From positions 1 to 9,062 of the forward strand of contig JAXHVB010000080.1 of NCBI GenBank assembly GCA_034189125.1: DNA of 9,062 nucleotides, in the 5' to 3' direction. The DNA comes from UBA5862 sp002408105. Its GTDB lineage: Bacteria; Pseudomonadota; Gammaproteobacteria; Pseudomonadales; UBA5862. The position numbers and the translations under genes were made by a program. Shown one piece after another: positions 1 to 6,967 of this stretch (the stretch's first letter is position 1; each line of letters opens with the position of its first letter). Under the pieces are notes generated by a model. It did not search any database. It was not told the origin of the DNA and saw only the letters and a list, made by a program, of their open reading frames with translations.

Positions 1-76
1 TGTAGATCTCCAAAATCGCCGAGCCGGCCGCCTCGCTGATTTCCACGAGCGGGCCAAGTAGCTGTTGGTATTCCAT
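1..76 (-). CDS. cysQ: CysQ-like 3'(2'),5'-bisphosphate nucleotidase, N-terminal fragment
   Basis: Only the first 25 codons are inside the window; the gene runs off the left edge. The minus-strand ATG is at 76-74, preceded by a GGAGA Shine-Dalgarno about 6 nt upstream. The visible peptide contains EISEAAGSAILEIY, which fits the first helix of CysQ and related inositol-monophosphatase-family enzymes (an 'AxxAGxAIxxIY' pattern). CysQ is a cytoplasmic Mg-dependent enzyme that hydrolyses 3'-phosphoadenosine 5'-phosphate, the by-product of sulfate assimilation, to AMP and phosphate. The catalytic metal-binding motifs lie outside the window, so SuhB or another family member cannot be excluded. A divergent yrfG-like gene supports CysQ, because cysQ lies near nudE/yrfG in several gammaproteobacteria (recalled, not checked). 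Confidence 0.65.
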   Translation of the reverse strand, partial: MEYQQLLGPLVEISEAAGSAILEIY

Positions 77-108
77 TGTTTCTCCAAGACGGTCGTGCAC
101 AGCGTTTA

Positions 109-135
109 AGTGTACATGCAGGGGATGACATGCAA
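109..135 (-). promoter_or_regulatory. candidate promoter for the minus-strand cysQ-like gene
   Basis: On the minus strand a TACACT -10-like hexamer occupies 114-109 (4/6 matches to TATAAT). A weak TTGCAT or CTTGCA -35-like hexamer lies 15-16 nt upstream at about 135-130. The short spacer and poor -35 make this tentative. It overlaps the direct repeat at 114-139. Confidence 0.25.
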
Positions 136-139
136 GGGG
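114..139 (+). repeat. tandem direct repeat ACATGCA(A)GGGG
   Basis: Two near-identical copies are visible: ACATGCAGGGG at 114-124 and ACATGCAAGGGG at 128-139. Their starts are 14 nt apart and they differ by one inserted A. They lie in the divergent spacer between the cysQ-like gene and yrfG and overlap the candidate cysQ promoter. This could be a regulator binding site, but nothing identifies the regulator. Confidence 0.45.
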
Positions 140-185
140 CTGGCCCATTCGATGCGTCCGCTTCGACGCCGATCGGGCGCATTGC

Positions 186-212
186 CATGCTGGCAGTTTG
201 CCCCGTAGCATG
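186..212 (+). promoter_or_regulatory. nested hairpin just upstream of yrfG start
   Basis: An outer perfect 6-bp stem (CATGCT 186-191 with AGCATG 207-212) encloses an inner 4-bp stem (GGCA 192-195 with TGCC 199-202) closed by a GTT loop, with a CCGT bulge at 203-206. The structure ends 5 nt before the ATG at 218 and covers where a ribosome binding site should be. No good Shine-Dalgarno is visible there. It may limit translation initiation, or it may be a DNA operator. Confidence 0.4.
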
Positions 213-217
213 CCGAC

Positions 218-895
218 ATGATCAGCTCGCCCCACCCTGCTCCACCCGAGGTCGATTGGCACGGCATCGACACCGTCCTGCTCGACATGGACGGCACCCT
301 GCTGGACCTGCATTTCGACAACTACTTCTGGCTCACCCACTTGCCAAAGCGCTACGCCGAACAGCGCGCGGTCGACCCCGCCCAGGCGTGGGAACAAATC
401 CGCAGCCTGATCCAGGGCCACCAGGGCACGCTCAATTGGTACTGCCTGGATTTCTGGTCCCGCACGCTGGAACTCGACATGGTCGAGCTCAAACGCGAGG
501 TTGCCCACCTGATCGCCTGGCGCCCGGAAACCCCCGAGTTTCTCAACTGGCTCGGCACCCAGGGCAAACGGCGGGTGCTGGTCACCAATGCCCACCGCGA
601 CAGCCTGGTGCTGAAGGTTGCCCACACGGGCCTCGATGCCTACCTCGACGTGCTGTTCAGCGCCCACGACTTCGACCGCCCCAAGGAAGACCGGGCGCTC
701 TGGGAGGCACTCCAGCAGGCCGAACCCTTCGATCCAGCGCGCACCCTGTTGATTGATGACAACGAGTCGGTGCTGGCAAGCGCGGCGCAATTTGGCATCC
801 AGCACCTGCTCACGATTCACCAGCCGGACAGCCGCCAACCCGGACGCGGCCCGCTGCAGTTCCCTACCATCAACCGCTTCAGCGACCTCCACTGA
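218..895 (+). CDS. yrfG: YrfG-like GMP/IMP 5'-nucleotidase (HAD superfamily)
   Basis: This 225-residue protein carries all four HAD motifs. Motif I is LLDMDGTLLDL with nucleophile Asp23 and acid/base Asp25. Motif II is LVTNAH with Thr123 and Asn124. Motif III is the lysine in DRPKED (Lys156). Motif IV is LIDDNESVL with Asp180 and Asp181. The segment LHFDNYFW after motif I and the overall length match E. coli YrfG, a cytoplasmic enzyme that dephosphorylates GMP and IMP. The ATG at 218 is the only start giving the family length, although it lacks a clear Shine-Dalgarno and sits behind a hairpin. The stop is 2 nt from hslR, so the two are probably cotranscribed, as in E. coli. Family assignment is firm; substrate preference comes from the E. 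coli homologue. Confidence 0.88.
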   Translation: MISSPHPAPPEVDWHGIDTVLLDMDGTLLDLHFDNYFWLTHLPKRYAEQRAVDPAQAWEQIRSLIQGHQGTLNWYCLDFWSRTLELDMVELKREVAHLIAWRPETPEFLNWLGTQGKRRVLVTNAHRDSLVLKVAHTGLDAYLDVLFSAHDFDRPKEDRALWEALQQAEPFDPARTLLIDDNESVLASAAQFGIQHLLTIHQPDSRQPGRGPLQFPTINRFSDLH

Positions 896-897
896 GC

Positions 898-1314
<417 letters not shown>

Positions 1315-1337
1315 ACCGCTCAGCTCAAGGCGCGGCG

Positions 1338-1366
1338 TGGCACCTGCAGGAAGTTTTTGCGATAAT
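1338..1366 (+). promoter_or_regulatory. candidate sigma-70 promoter for pckA
   Basis: GATAAT at 1361-1366 (5/6 matches to the -10 consensus) lies 17 nt after TGGCAC at 1338-1343 (3/6 to the -35 consensus). Transcription would begin near 1373 and give a leader of about 107 nt to the pckA ATG. The leader contains a small perfect hairpin, GCGGC-cct-GCCGC, at 1383-1395. The 165-nt gap after hslR supports an independent promoter, and the weak -35 suggests an activator may be needed. Confidence 0.4.
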
Positions 1367-1479
1367 TCCTCGCCTTTAAGAGGCGGCCCTGCCGCAGCCG
1401 CAACCACATTGATCTGCATTTTCGCATCCGCATCGATTCGCGCAACGGCATCCGCGCCCCTCACTTAGGACACCAGGCC

Positions 1480-3045
1480 ATGAGTCAAGCATTTTCGGAC
1501 CAGCACGCACCAACGATCTTCCGGGACCTGAGCGCCGCCCAACTGGTCGAAGAGGCCTTGATCCGTGGCGAGGGCCGACTGGCCGACAACGGTGCCCTGG
1601 TGGCCATGACGGGTGCGCGCACCGGGCGCTCGCCGATGGACCGCTTCATCGTCGAGGAGCCGAGCACCGCCGACTCGATCCACTGGGGCCCGATCAACCG
1701 GCCCTTTGACGCCGAAGCCTTCGACCGCCTGTGGGAGCGGGTCGAACGCCACCTTTCGACCCGTGATCAATTTGTCTCACACATGCACGTGGGGGCTGAT
1801 CCCGAGTACTACCTGCCACTGCGGGTGACCACTGAGCTTGCTTGGCACAACCTGTTTGGCCGCTGCCTGTTCATTCGTCCACAAAAGTACAACCCCAAGG
1901 GCAAGGCCGAGTGGCAGGTGCTGAACGCCGCCGGATTCGTGTGCGAGCCCGAGCGCGATGGCACCAACAGCGACGGCGCGGTGATCATCAATTTCGCCAA
2001 GCGCCAAGTGCTGATTGCGGGCATGCGCTATGCCGGTGAAATGAAAAAGGCAATGTTCTCGGTGCAGAACTTTCTGTTGCCTGAGCGCGACGTGCTGCCC
2101 ATGCACTGCGCCGCCAACGCCAGCGAAAGCGGCGAGGTCACCTTATTTTTCGGGCTCTCCGGCACCGGCAAAACCACGCTGTCTGCCGACCCCGAGCGCT
2201 ACCTGATTGGTGACGACGAGCACGGCTGGGGACGCGGCACCGTCTTCAACCTGGAAGGCGGCTGCTACGCCAAATGCATCGACCTCAGCCGCGACAACGA
2301 ACCGGTCATCTGGGACGCCATTCGGTTCGGCGCCGTGGTCGAAAACGTGGTGCTGAACGAAACCCGGCGCGAGGCCGACTACGCCGATGACTCCGTGACC
2401 CAAAACACCCGGGTGGGCTACCCCCTGGAGCACGTGGCAATGCGGGTTGAAGAGAACCGGGCCGGCGAACCGAATGCAGTGATCTTCCTGACCTGTGACC
2501 TGACTGGCGTACTGCCACCCGTGGCCATTTTGAGCAAGGAAGCGGCCGCATACCACTTTTTGAGCGGCTACACCGCCCTCGTGGGTTCGACGGAGATGGG
2601 CTCGTCCAGCGCCATCAAATCGACCTTCTCAACCTGTTTCGGCGCACCGTTTTTCCCACGTCCACCGAGCGTGTATGCCGAATTGCTGATGAAGCGCGTT
2701 GAAGACTTCGGCAGCAAGGTCTACCTGGTGAACACAGGCTGGACCGGCGGCGCCCATGGCCGCGGCGGCAAGCGCTTTCCCATCCCGGTTACCCGAGGTG
2801 TGATTCACGCCATTCAAAACGGCGCACTCAATGGCGTGGAAACCGAACACCTCACCGGACTGAACCTCACCATCCCGAAATCGGTCCCTGGCGTGGATGC
2901 AAGCCTGCTGAACCCGCGCAAGACCTGGGACGACCCAGCGGCCTACGATGAGCAGGCGAACCAGTTGGCTGCGCAGTTCGTCGAGAATTTCCGCAAGTTC
3001 GATGTCTCCGACGCGATCGTCGACGCGGGCCCCAGGGTCCGCTGA
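1480..3045 (+). CDS. pckA: phosphoenolpyruvate carboxykinase (ATP)
   Basis: This 521-residue cytoplasmic enzyme catalyses oxaloacetate + ATP to PEP + ADP + CO2, the first committed step of gluconeogenesis. Family landmarks are present: substrate-binding ARTGRSPMDRF (Arg47), metal/phosphate ligands Lys190 (GEMKKAMF) and His209 (MHCAAN), the P-loop GLSGTGKTTLSADP (225-238, Lys231), the kinase-2 metal motif LIGDDEHGW (Asp245, Asp246), NTRVGYP (Arg311), and a C-terminal adenine-binding region after LTCDLTGVLPP. The 14-residue spacing between P-loop Lys and kinase-2 Asp equals that in E. coli PckA (540 aa). It is of the ATP type, not the GTP type. The ATG at 1480 is preceded by AGGA at 1467-1470. 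It sits directly after hslR, where E. coli has hslO in between. No key residue appears to be missing. Confidence 0.97.
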   Translation: MSQAFSDQHAPTIFRDLSAAQLVEEALIRGEGRLADNGALVAMTGARTGRSPMDRFIVEEPSTADSIHWGPINRPFDAEAFDRLWERVERHLSTRDQFVSHMHVGADPEYYLPLRVTTELAWHNLFGRCLFIRPQKYNPKGKAEWQVLNAAGFVCEPERDGTNSDGAVIINFAKRQVLIAGMRYAGEMKKAMFSVQNFLLPERDVLPMHCAANASESGEVTLFFGLSGTGKTTLSADPERYLIGDDEHGWGRGTVFNLEGGCYAKCIDLSRDNEPVIWDAIRFGAVVENVVLNETRREADYADDSVTQNTRVGYPLEHVAMRVEENRAGEPNAVIFLTCDLTGVLPPVAILSKEAAAYHFLSGYTALVGSTEMGSSSAIKSTFSTCFGAPFFPRPPSVYAELLMKRVEDFGSKVYLVNTGWTGGAHGRGGKRFPIPVTRGVIHAIQNGALNGVETEHLTGLNLTIPKSVPGVDASLLNPRKTWDDPAAYDEQANQLAAQFVENFRKFDVSDAIVDAGPRVR

Positions 3046-3112
3046 TTTCGGGTTGCCCCCGGTTACGGCACCAAGCCCGCGCGACTGACACGACCCAGGC
3101 CAAGGGGCGCTG

Positions 3113-4696
3113 ATGAAAGATGACCGCCTGCTGGCGTTGCTGGCAGCGCCAGCGCAACGGCCGCAGCTGCGTGCGCTGGTGCGCGGCATTGAGAAAGAAA
3201 GCCTCAGGGTCACCCCGACGGGCCTGCTGTCGCGCAAACCGCACCCGCGTGCCCTGGGCTCCGCGCTTACGCACCCGCACATCACCACGGACTACTCCGA
3301 AGCGCTGCTGGAGTTCATCACGCCGACCTCCACCCGGGTGAGCGACTCGCTCGATTTCCTGGACGAACTGCACAGGTATACCTACAGCGCGATCGACGAC
3401 GAGCTGCTCTGGTGTGCCAGCATGCCCTGCGTGCTGGCGGACGACGCGAACATTCCGGTGGCAGAGTACGGCAATTCACACATCGGCCAACTGAAGCACA
3501 TCTATCGACTGGGCCTCGGCCACCGATACGGCCGCGCGATGCAAACCATTGCCGGCATTCACTACAACTTTTCGTTGCCGGATGCCCTTTGGGCGGTGCT
3601 TCAGGAAGAAGCCGGTGACCGCGGTACGCTGCAGGATTTCAAGACCCAGCGCTATTTCGACCTGATCCGCAACTTCCGCCGCCATTTCTGGCTGTTGCTC
3701 TACCTGTACGGTGCATCACCTGCACTGTGCCGATCGTTCCTCGGTCAACGCGCACACGATTTGGAGCCGTTTGACGACGGCTCCCTGTACCGCCCTTGGG
3801 CCACCTCGCTGCGGATGAGCGATCTGGGTTACCAAAGCGCGGCCCAGGCAGGCATCACCGTTACCTACAACGACCTCGACAACTACATCGAGGCCTTGGC
3901 ACGGGCGCTGCGTACACCCCACCCGGACTACGAACGCATCGGCGTGCGTGTGGACGGCGGATATCGGCAGATCAGCACCGCGCTGCTCCAGATCGAAAAC
4001 GAGTACTACAGCCCCATCCGGCCCAAGCGGGTGACCCGATCCGCCGAAATGCCGCTGCATGCATTGAGTGAACGGGGGGTGGAGTACATCGAGGTCCGGT
4101 GCCTCGACCTGAACCCGTTTCTGCCACTGGGCATCGACGCCGAGCAGATCCGCTTTCTGGACCTGTTTCTGGTAGGCAACGCCATCTGGCCCAGCCCACC
4201 AATGGACCGGGATGATTGCCGGGCGATCCACCACAACCAGGCGGCCACCGCCCGAGAAGGGCGCAAACCCGGGCTTGAACTGGTCCGCAACGGCTCAACC
4301 CTCGAGCTGCGCCAATGGGGGTTTGAGTTGCTCGACCGCCTTGCACCACTGGCCGAGTTGTTCGATGCCGCGCACCAGGGCGACGCATACCACAAGGCCC
4401 TCGCTGGCGCCCGGGCACGCCTGGAGGACCCAGAAACGACACCGGCCGCCCAGCTGCTCGCCCGCATGCGCGAGGCCCAGGTGCCATTTTTCTCCCTCGC
4501 CATGGCCCTCTCTGAAGCCCACGGCCGCGACATGCGCGCTCGTCCACTGGAACCGGAGCGCCAGGCCTTTTTCGCCGCGGCGGCGGAACAATCGCTGGAA
4601 GACCAAGCACGCCTGGAGGCCAACCCCGACCATGCCTCTTTCGAGGCATTCCTGCAGGCCTACCTCAGCCAGCCGATTCGCGCCCAGCTCCGGTGA
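3113..4696 (+). CDS. gshA: glutamate--cysteine ligase (proteobacterial type 1)
   Basis: This 527-residue protein matches the E. coli GshA class (518 aa), which joins L-glutamate and L-cysteine using ATP in the first, rate-setting step of glutathione synthesis in the cytoplasm. Recognisable segments are RGIEKESLRV (24-33), TTDYSEALLEFITP, AEYGNSHIGQLKHIYR, IAGIHYNFSLPD, LYGASPALCRSFL, SLRMSDLGYQS, IENEYYSPIRPKR and EYIEVRCLDLNPFLP. These cover the nucleotide, glutamate and metal sites of this class. The start is clear: AAGGGG at 3102-3107, 5 nt before the ATG. It begins 67 nt after pckA with no obvious terminator between them, so readthrough is possible. Its stop overlaps the acpH GTG start by 4 nt. 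No gshB lies in the window. Confidence 0.96.
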   Translation: MKDDRLLALLAAPAQRPQLRALVRGIEKESLRVTPTGLLSRKPHPRALGSALTHPHITTDYSEALLEFITPTSTRVSDSLDFLDELHRYTYSAIDDELLWCASMPCVLADDANIPVAEYGNSHIGQLKHIYRLGLGHRYGRAMQTIAGIHYNFSLPDALWAVLQEEAGDRGTLQDFKTQRYFDLIRNFRRHFWLLLYLYGASPALCRSFLGQRAHDLEPFDDGSLYRPWATSLRMSDLGYQSAAQAGITVTYNDLDNYIEALARALRTPHPDYERIGVRVDGGYRQISTALLQIENEYYSPIRPKRVTRSAEMPLHALSERGVEYIEVRCLDLNPFLPLGIDAEQIRFLDLFLVGNAIWPSPPMDRDDCRAIHHNQAATAREGRKPGLELVRNGSTLELRQWGFELLDRLAPLAELFDAAHQGDAYHKALAGARARLEDPETTPAAQLLARMREAQVPFFSLAMALSEAHGRDMRARPLEPERQAFFAAAAEQSLEDQARLEANPDHASFEAFLQAYLSQPIRAQLR

Positions 4697-5292
4697 ACTA
4701 CCTCGCCCACTTTTTGCTGGGTGGGCGCGGCGCGGCTTGGCGCGCTGGCAGTTTGGCGGGTGACTTTCGCAAGGGCGTCATCCCGGCACCCTACCAGGGT
4801 GAAGTGGAGGCGGCCGTGGTGCTGCACCGGCGCATCGACGGCTATTGCGCCCGCCACCCAGCGCTTGTCGCACTCATTCGGCAATTCCCGGAGAACCTGC
4901 GCCGCTGCGCCAGCATCGTGCTCGACCTCGCTTTCGATCACCACTTGAGCCGCCACTGGCGACGGTTCACAGATGAGCCTCTGCCCGCTTTCGTGGCGGG
5001 CGTGCACCTGGACCTCGCCACCCAGCGGAGCCAGTTACCGCGCAGCGCCCAGCGTTTTGCCGCGCGCCTGATCGACCGGGGAATCCTCCTGGGGTATCAC
5101 CGGACAGCCAACGTGCACCGGGCTCTGGCATTCATTGGCCTGCGCCTGCACCAGCCGCAACTTGCGGATGCGGGAGTGGCCCACTGGCTGGCGAGCTACG
5201 ACCAAATCGACGACAATTTCGCCGCGTTTTTTCCAGAACTTGCCGAGTACGCGCGCACCGAGCGCGCGGCATTGCAAGCCAACCTCGCTTGA
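4693..5292 (+). CDS. acpH: acyl-carrier-protein phosphodiesterase AcpH (DUF479)
   Basis: The 199-residue protein begins MNYLAHFLL with His6 and carries SLAGDF (Asp24), LHRRID (His45 to Asp49) and LDLAFDHHLSRHW (77-89), the signature blocks of E. coli AcpH (193 aa). AcpH is an HD-like metal-dependent phosphodiesterase that removes 4'-phosphopantetheine from holo-ACP and so helps control ACP turnover. The GTG start at 4693 overlaps the gshA stop (GTGA), implying translational coupling. Later ATG or GTG codons would cut off the conserved N-terminus. E. coli acpH is not linked to gshA, so this pairing is a local feature. dsbB begins 19 nt downstream. Confidence 0.9.
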   Translation: MNYLAHFLLGGRGAAWRAGSLAGDFRKGVIPAPYQGEVEAAVVLHRRIDGYCARHPALVALIRQFPENLRRCASIVLDLAFDHHLSRHWRRFTDEPLPAFVAGVHLDLATQRSQLPRSAQRFAARLIDRGILLGYHRTANVHRALAFIGLRLHQPQLADAGVAHWLASYDQIDDNFAAFFPELAEYARTERAALQANLA

Positions 5293-5311
5293 CCCAGCCA
5301 CCGAGTCGTCC

Positions 5312-5818
5312 ATGAGCTCTCCCACATTGCGCGCCTTGCTCCAACCTCGACCGCTCAACGGCTGGATGCTCGCGCTCTGCGCCGCGCTGCTCGCCGGAGC
5401 CTACCTGTTGGAATACGGCTTCGGGTTGGAACCCTGCAGTCTGTGCATCCTGCAGCGCATCGCACTGTTCGGCTGCGCACTGTTTGCCGCCGTGCCGTTG
5501 GTGTTGAACCCTGCCCGCCCGTTGCGCCGGGCGTGCGCCGCTGGGGTGCTGGTCTGCGCCGATGTCGGCGCGCTGCTGGCCTTCCGCCAACTCTGGTTGC
5601 AGCAACTGCCGCCAGAGCAGGTGCCCGCCTGCATGCCATCGCTCGATTACCTGGTGGAGGTGATGCCGCTCATGGATGCACTGATGCTGGCACTGCGCGG
5701 CGATGGCAACTGCGCCGAGGTGGCCTGGCGCTTTTTAGGCCTGACCCTCCCCGGCTGGGCCGCAGTTGGCTTTTTGGGCCTGATCACGCTGTCGCTGGTG
5801 CAGCTGGTGCGGCGGTGA
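5312..5818 (+). CDS. dsbB: disulfide bond formation protein DsbB
   Basis: This 168-residue inner-membrane protein has four hydrophobic segments and the DsbB cysteine pattern: a first periplasmic pair in LEPCSLCILQR (Cys42, Cys45, followed by Arg49), and a second pair Cys107 (PACMPSLDYL) and Cys134 (DGNCAEVAWRFLGL). Extra cysteines at 23, 55, 75 and 82 lie in or near membrane segments. DsbB re-oxidises periplasmic DsbA and passes electrons to quinone. I chose the ATG at 5312, which gives the normal family length. The frame is open back to 5135, but that extension overlaps acpH and encodes low-quality peptide. Given the nearby rsd/algQ, this may correspond to the second DsbB paralogue (DsbH) near algQ in Pseudomonas; that link is recalled, not tested. 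It ends in a GTGA overlap with the next gene. Confidence 0.93.
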   Translation: MSSPTLRALLQPRPLNGWMLALCAALLAGAYLLEYGFGLEPCSLCILQRIALFGCALFAAVPLVLNPARPLRRACAAGVLVCADVGALLAFRQLWLQQLPPEQVPACMPSLDYLVEVMPLMDALMLALRGDGNCAEVAWRFLGLTLPGWAAVGFLGLITLSLVQLVRR

Positions 5819-6162
5819 TCCGCGGAGGACTGCTGCTGTTGCTGGCGCTGCTCTCTGGCAACGCCCTGTCCCAGTGGAGCGACCTGCCCATTCCCGGCCC
5901 TCTGGTTGGCCTGGTGCTGCTGCTCTTGCTGCTGCAGGTGCGCCCTTCCACCAGTGGAGCGATCGGCCGCGCCGCCCCGCCCCTGCTGCGCCACCTGTCG
6001 CTCTTCTTCGTGCCTCCGCTCACCGGCGCAGTGCTGGGCAGCAACCTGGCCGCAGGTGACTGGGCCAAGTTGCTGGCCACGGTGACCCTGAGCACCCTCG
6101 TGACCATCCCGGTGACCGCACTCACGCTGCGCTGGGCTTTGCGGCAGCGCGCCAAGCCGTGA
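5815..6162 (+). CDS. CidA/LrgA family membrane protein
   Basis: This is a 115-residue, strongly hydrophobic protein with about four predicted membrane segments. The family signature is visible in LPIPGPLVGLVLLLLLL and in LLRHLSLFFVPPLTGAV. CidA/LrgA proteins are small holin-like or transport subunits that pair with CidB/LrgB. They have been linked to murein hydrolase control and, in some bacteria, to pyruvate or glycolate movement. The GTG start at 5815 overlaps the dsbB stop as GTGA; a GCGGAGGA-like sequence lies inside the gene, not upstream. The frame is open further upstream, but that would overlap dsbB almost completely. The 3' end overlaps the lrgB-like start by the same GTGA arrangement. 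Which substrate or role applies here cannot be read from sequence. Confidence 0.88.
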   Translation: MIRGGLLLLLALLSGNALSQWSDLPIPGPLVGLVLLLLLLQVRPSTSGAIGRAAPPLLRHLSLFFVPPLTGAVLGSNLAAGDWAKLLATVTLSTLVTIPVTALTLRWALRQRAKP

Positions 6163-6860
6163 GCACGTTCGATGCGGTTTTTTTTGCGGTGCTGCACAGC
6201 GGCGTGACTGCCTTCGCCTATGCCCTGGGCCTTGCGGTGTACCGGCGCAGCGGCCACAAGAGCTGGCTCCACCCGGTGATCACCGCAGCCGCGGTGCTTG
6301 CCCTGCTGATTCAGACCGGGCTGCTGGACCTGGAACAGTACCGAGATGGAACCCGCGCGCTGGTGTGGCTGCTGGGCCCAGCCACGGTCGCCCTGGCGCT
6401 GCCTTTGAGCCAGCAGTTGGCCGCGGTGCGCCAGCAGGCCCTGCCGCTTGCGCTGGCGTTGGGCGTCGGGGCCTTCACCGCCACTGCGAGCGCCTTGTTC
6501 CTGGCCCAGTGGTTCGGCCTGGAACCGGACCTGTGGGCCAGCTTGGCTCCCAAGACCATCACGTCGCCGCTGGCAATGGAGGTGGCCGCGGCGGTGGGAG
6601 GCGACCCCGGCCTGGCTGCTGCACTGGTCATCGTGACCGGAGTGATTGGTGCGGTCTGCGCACCGCCGTTGCTGCAGGCACTCGGCACCGCCGAGCCGCG
6701 CGTGCTGGGTTTTACCCTGGGTCTCAGTGCCCACGGTGTCGGAACCGCTCGTGCTCTAGAGGAGGGCAGCGAATGCGGCGCCTTCGCGAGCCTGGCCATG
6801 GGCGCCACTGGCGTGCTGGTGGGAGTGGCGCTTCCGCTGATCCTGAACTATTGGTTATAA
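6159..6860 (+). CDS. LrgB/CidB family membrane protein
   Basis: The 233-residue integral membrane protein has the length of E. coli YohK and the LrgB hallmarks: APKTITSPLAMEVA (Lys132), VGGDPGLAAALVIVTGVIGA, GFTLGLSAHGVGTARA (His192) and a C-terminal hydrophobic segment. It should partner the CidA/LrgA protein encoded directly upstream. Translation starts at a GTG overlapping the upstream TGA, which fits production of the two subunits in a fixed ratio. It is the last gene of the run that begins at gshA: a 107-nt gap with a candidate promoter follows. No terminator hairpin with a T-tract was seen after its stop. Physiological role (autolysis control or metabolite export) is unresolved. Confidence 0.9.
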   Translation: MSTFDAVFFAVLHSGVTAFAYALGLAVYRRSGHKSWLHPVITAAAVLALLIQTGLLDLEQYRDGTRALVWLLGPATVALALPLSQQLAAVRQQALPLALALGVGAFTATASALFLAQWFGLEPDLWASLAPKTITSPLAMEVAAAVGGDPGLAAALVIVTGVIGAVCAPPLLQALGTAEPRVLGFTLGLSAHGVGTARALEEGSECGAFASLAMGATGVLVGVALPLILNYWL

Positions 6861-6886
6861 AAAGAACTGTGAGATCCATCGCAGAT

Positions 6887-6914
6887 TTGGCGAATCCGTC
6901 CAAGCGGATACACT
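6887..6914 (+). promoter_or_regulatory. candidate sigma-70 promoter with inverted repeat, upstream of rsd
   Basis: TTGGCG at 6887-6892 (4/6 to the -35 consensus) and TACACT at 6909-6914 (4/6 to the -10 consensus) are 16 nt apart. Within the spacer, ATCCG at 6894-6898 and CGGAT at 6905-6909 form a perfect 5-bp inverted repeat with a 6-nt centre, reaching the first base of the -10. This is a plausible operator. The expected start near 6921 leaves a leader of about 47 nt to the rsd ATG. Confidence 0.42.
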
Positions 6915-6967
6915 AACCCACCGGGGCCCGACGCAGCCCCACACACCCAGCGCCGAGGACCCCGGTT

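Noticed and set aside
76..756. Plus-strand 226-codon frame overlapping yrfG
   Set aside because: The translation is His/Pro/Arg-rich and out of frame with the complete HAD enzyme encoded in the same place.
1338..1360. Sigma-54-like TGGCAC and TTGC elements before pckA
   Set aside because: The GG and GC dinucleotides are 20 nt apart instead of the 12 nt required by sigma-54 promoters.
3972..4649. Minus-strand open frames of 205-225 codons opposite gshA
   Set aside because: They are Arg/Pro/Ser-rich shadow translations of a conserved gene, without a ribosome binding site or recognisable motif.
5135..5311. Upstream start that would add 59 residues to DsbB
   Set aside because: The extension lies inside acpH in another frame and would place a hydrophilic tail before a protein of already normal length.
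5784..6734. Long minus-strand open frame (316 codons) across the lrgA/lrgB-like genes
   Set aside because: It lies opposite two well-recognised membrane protein genes, its translation is Gln/Arg/Gly-rich with no family features, and long antisense frames are common in GC-rich DNA.
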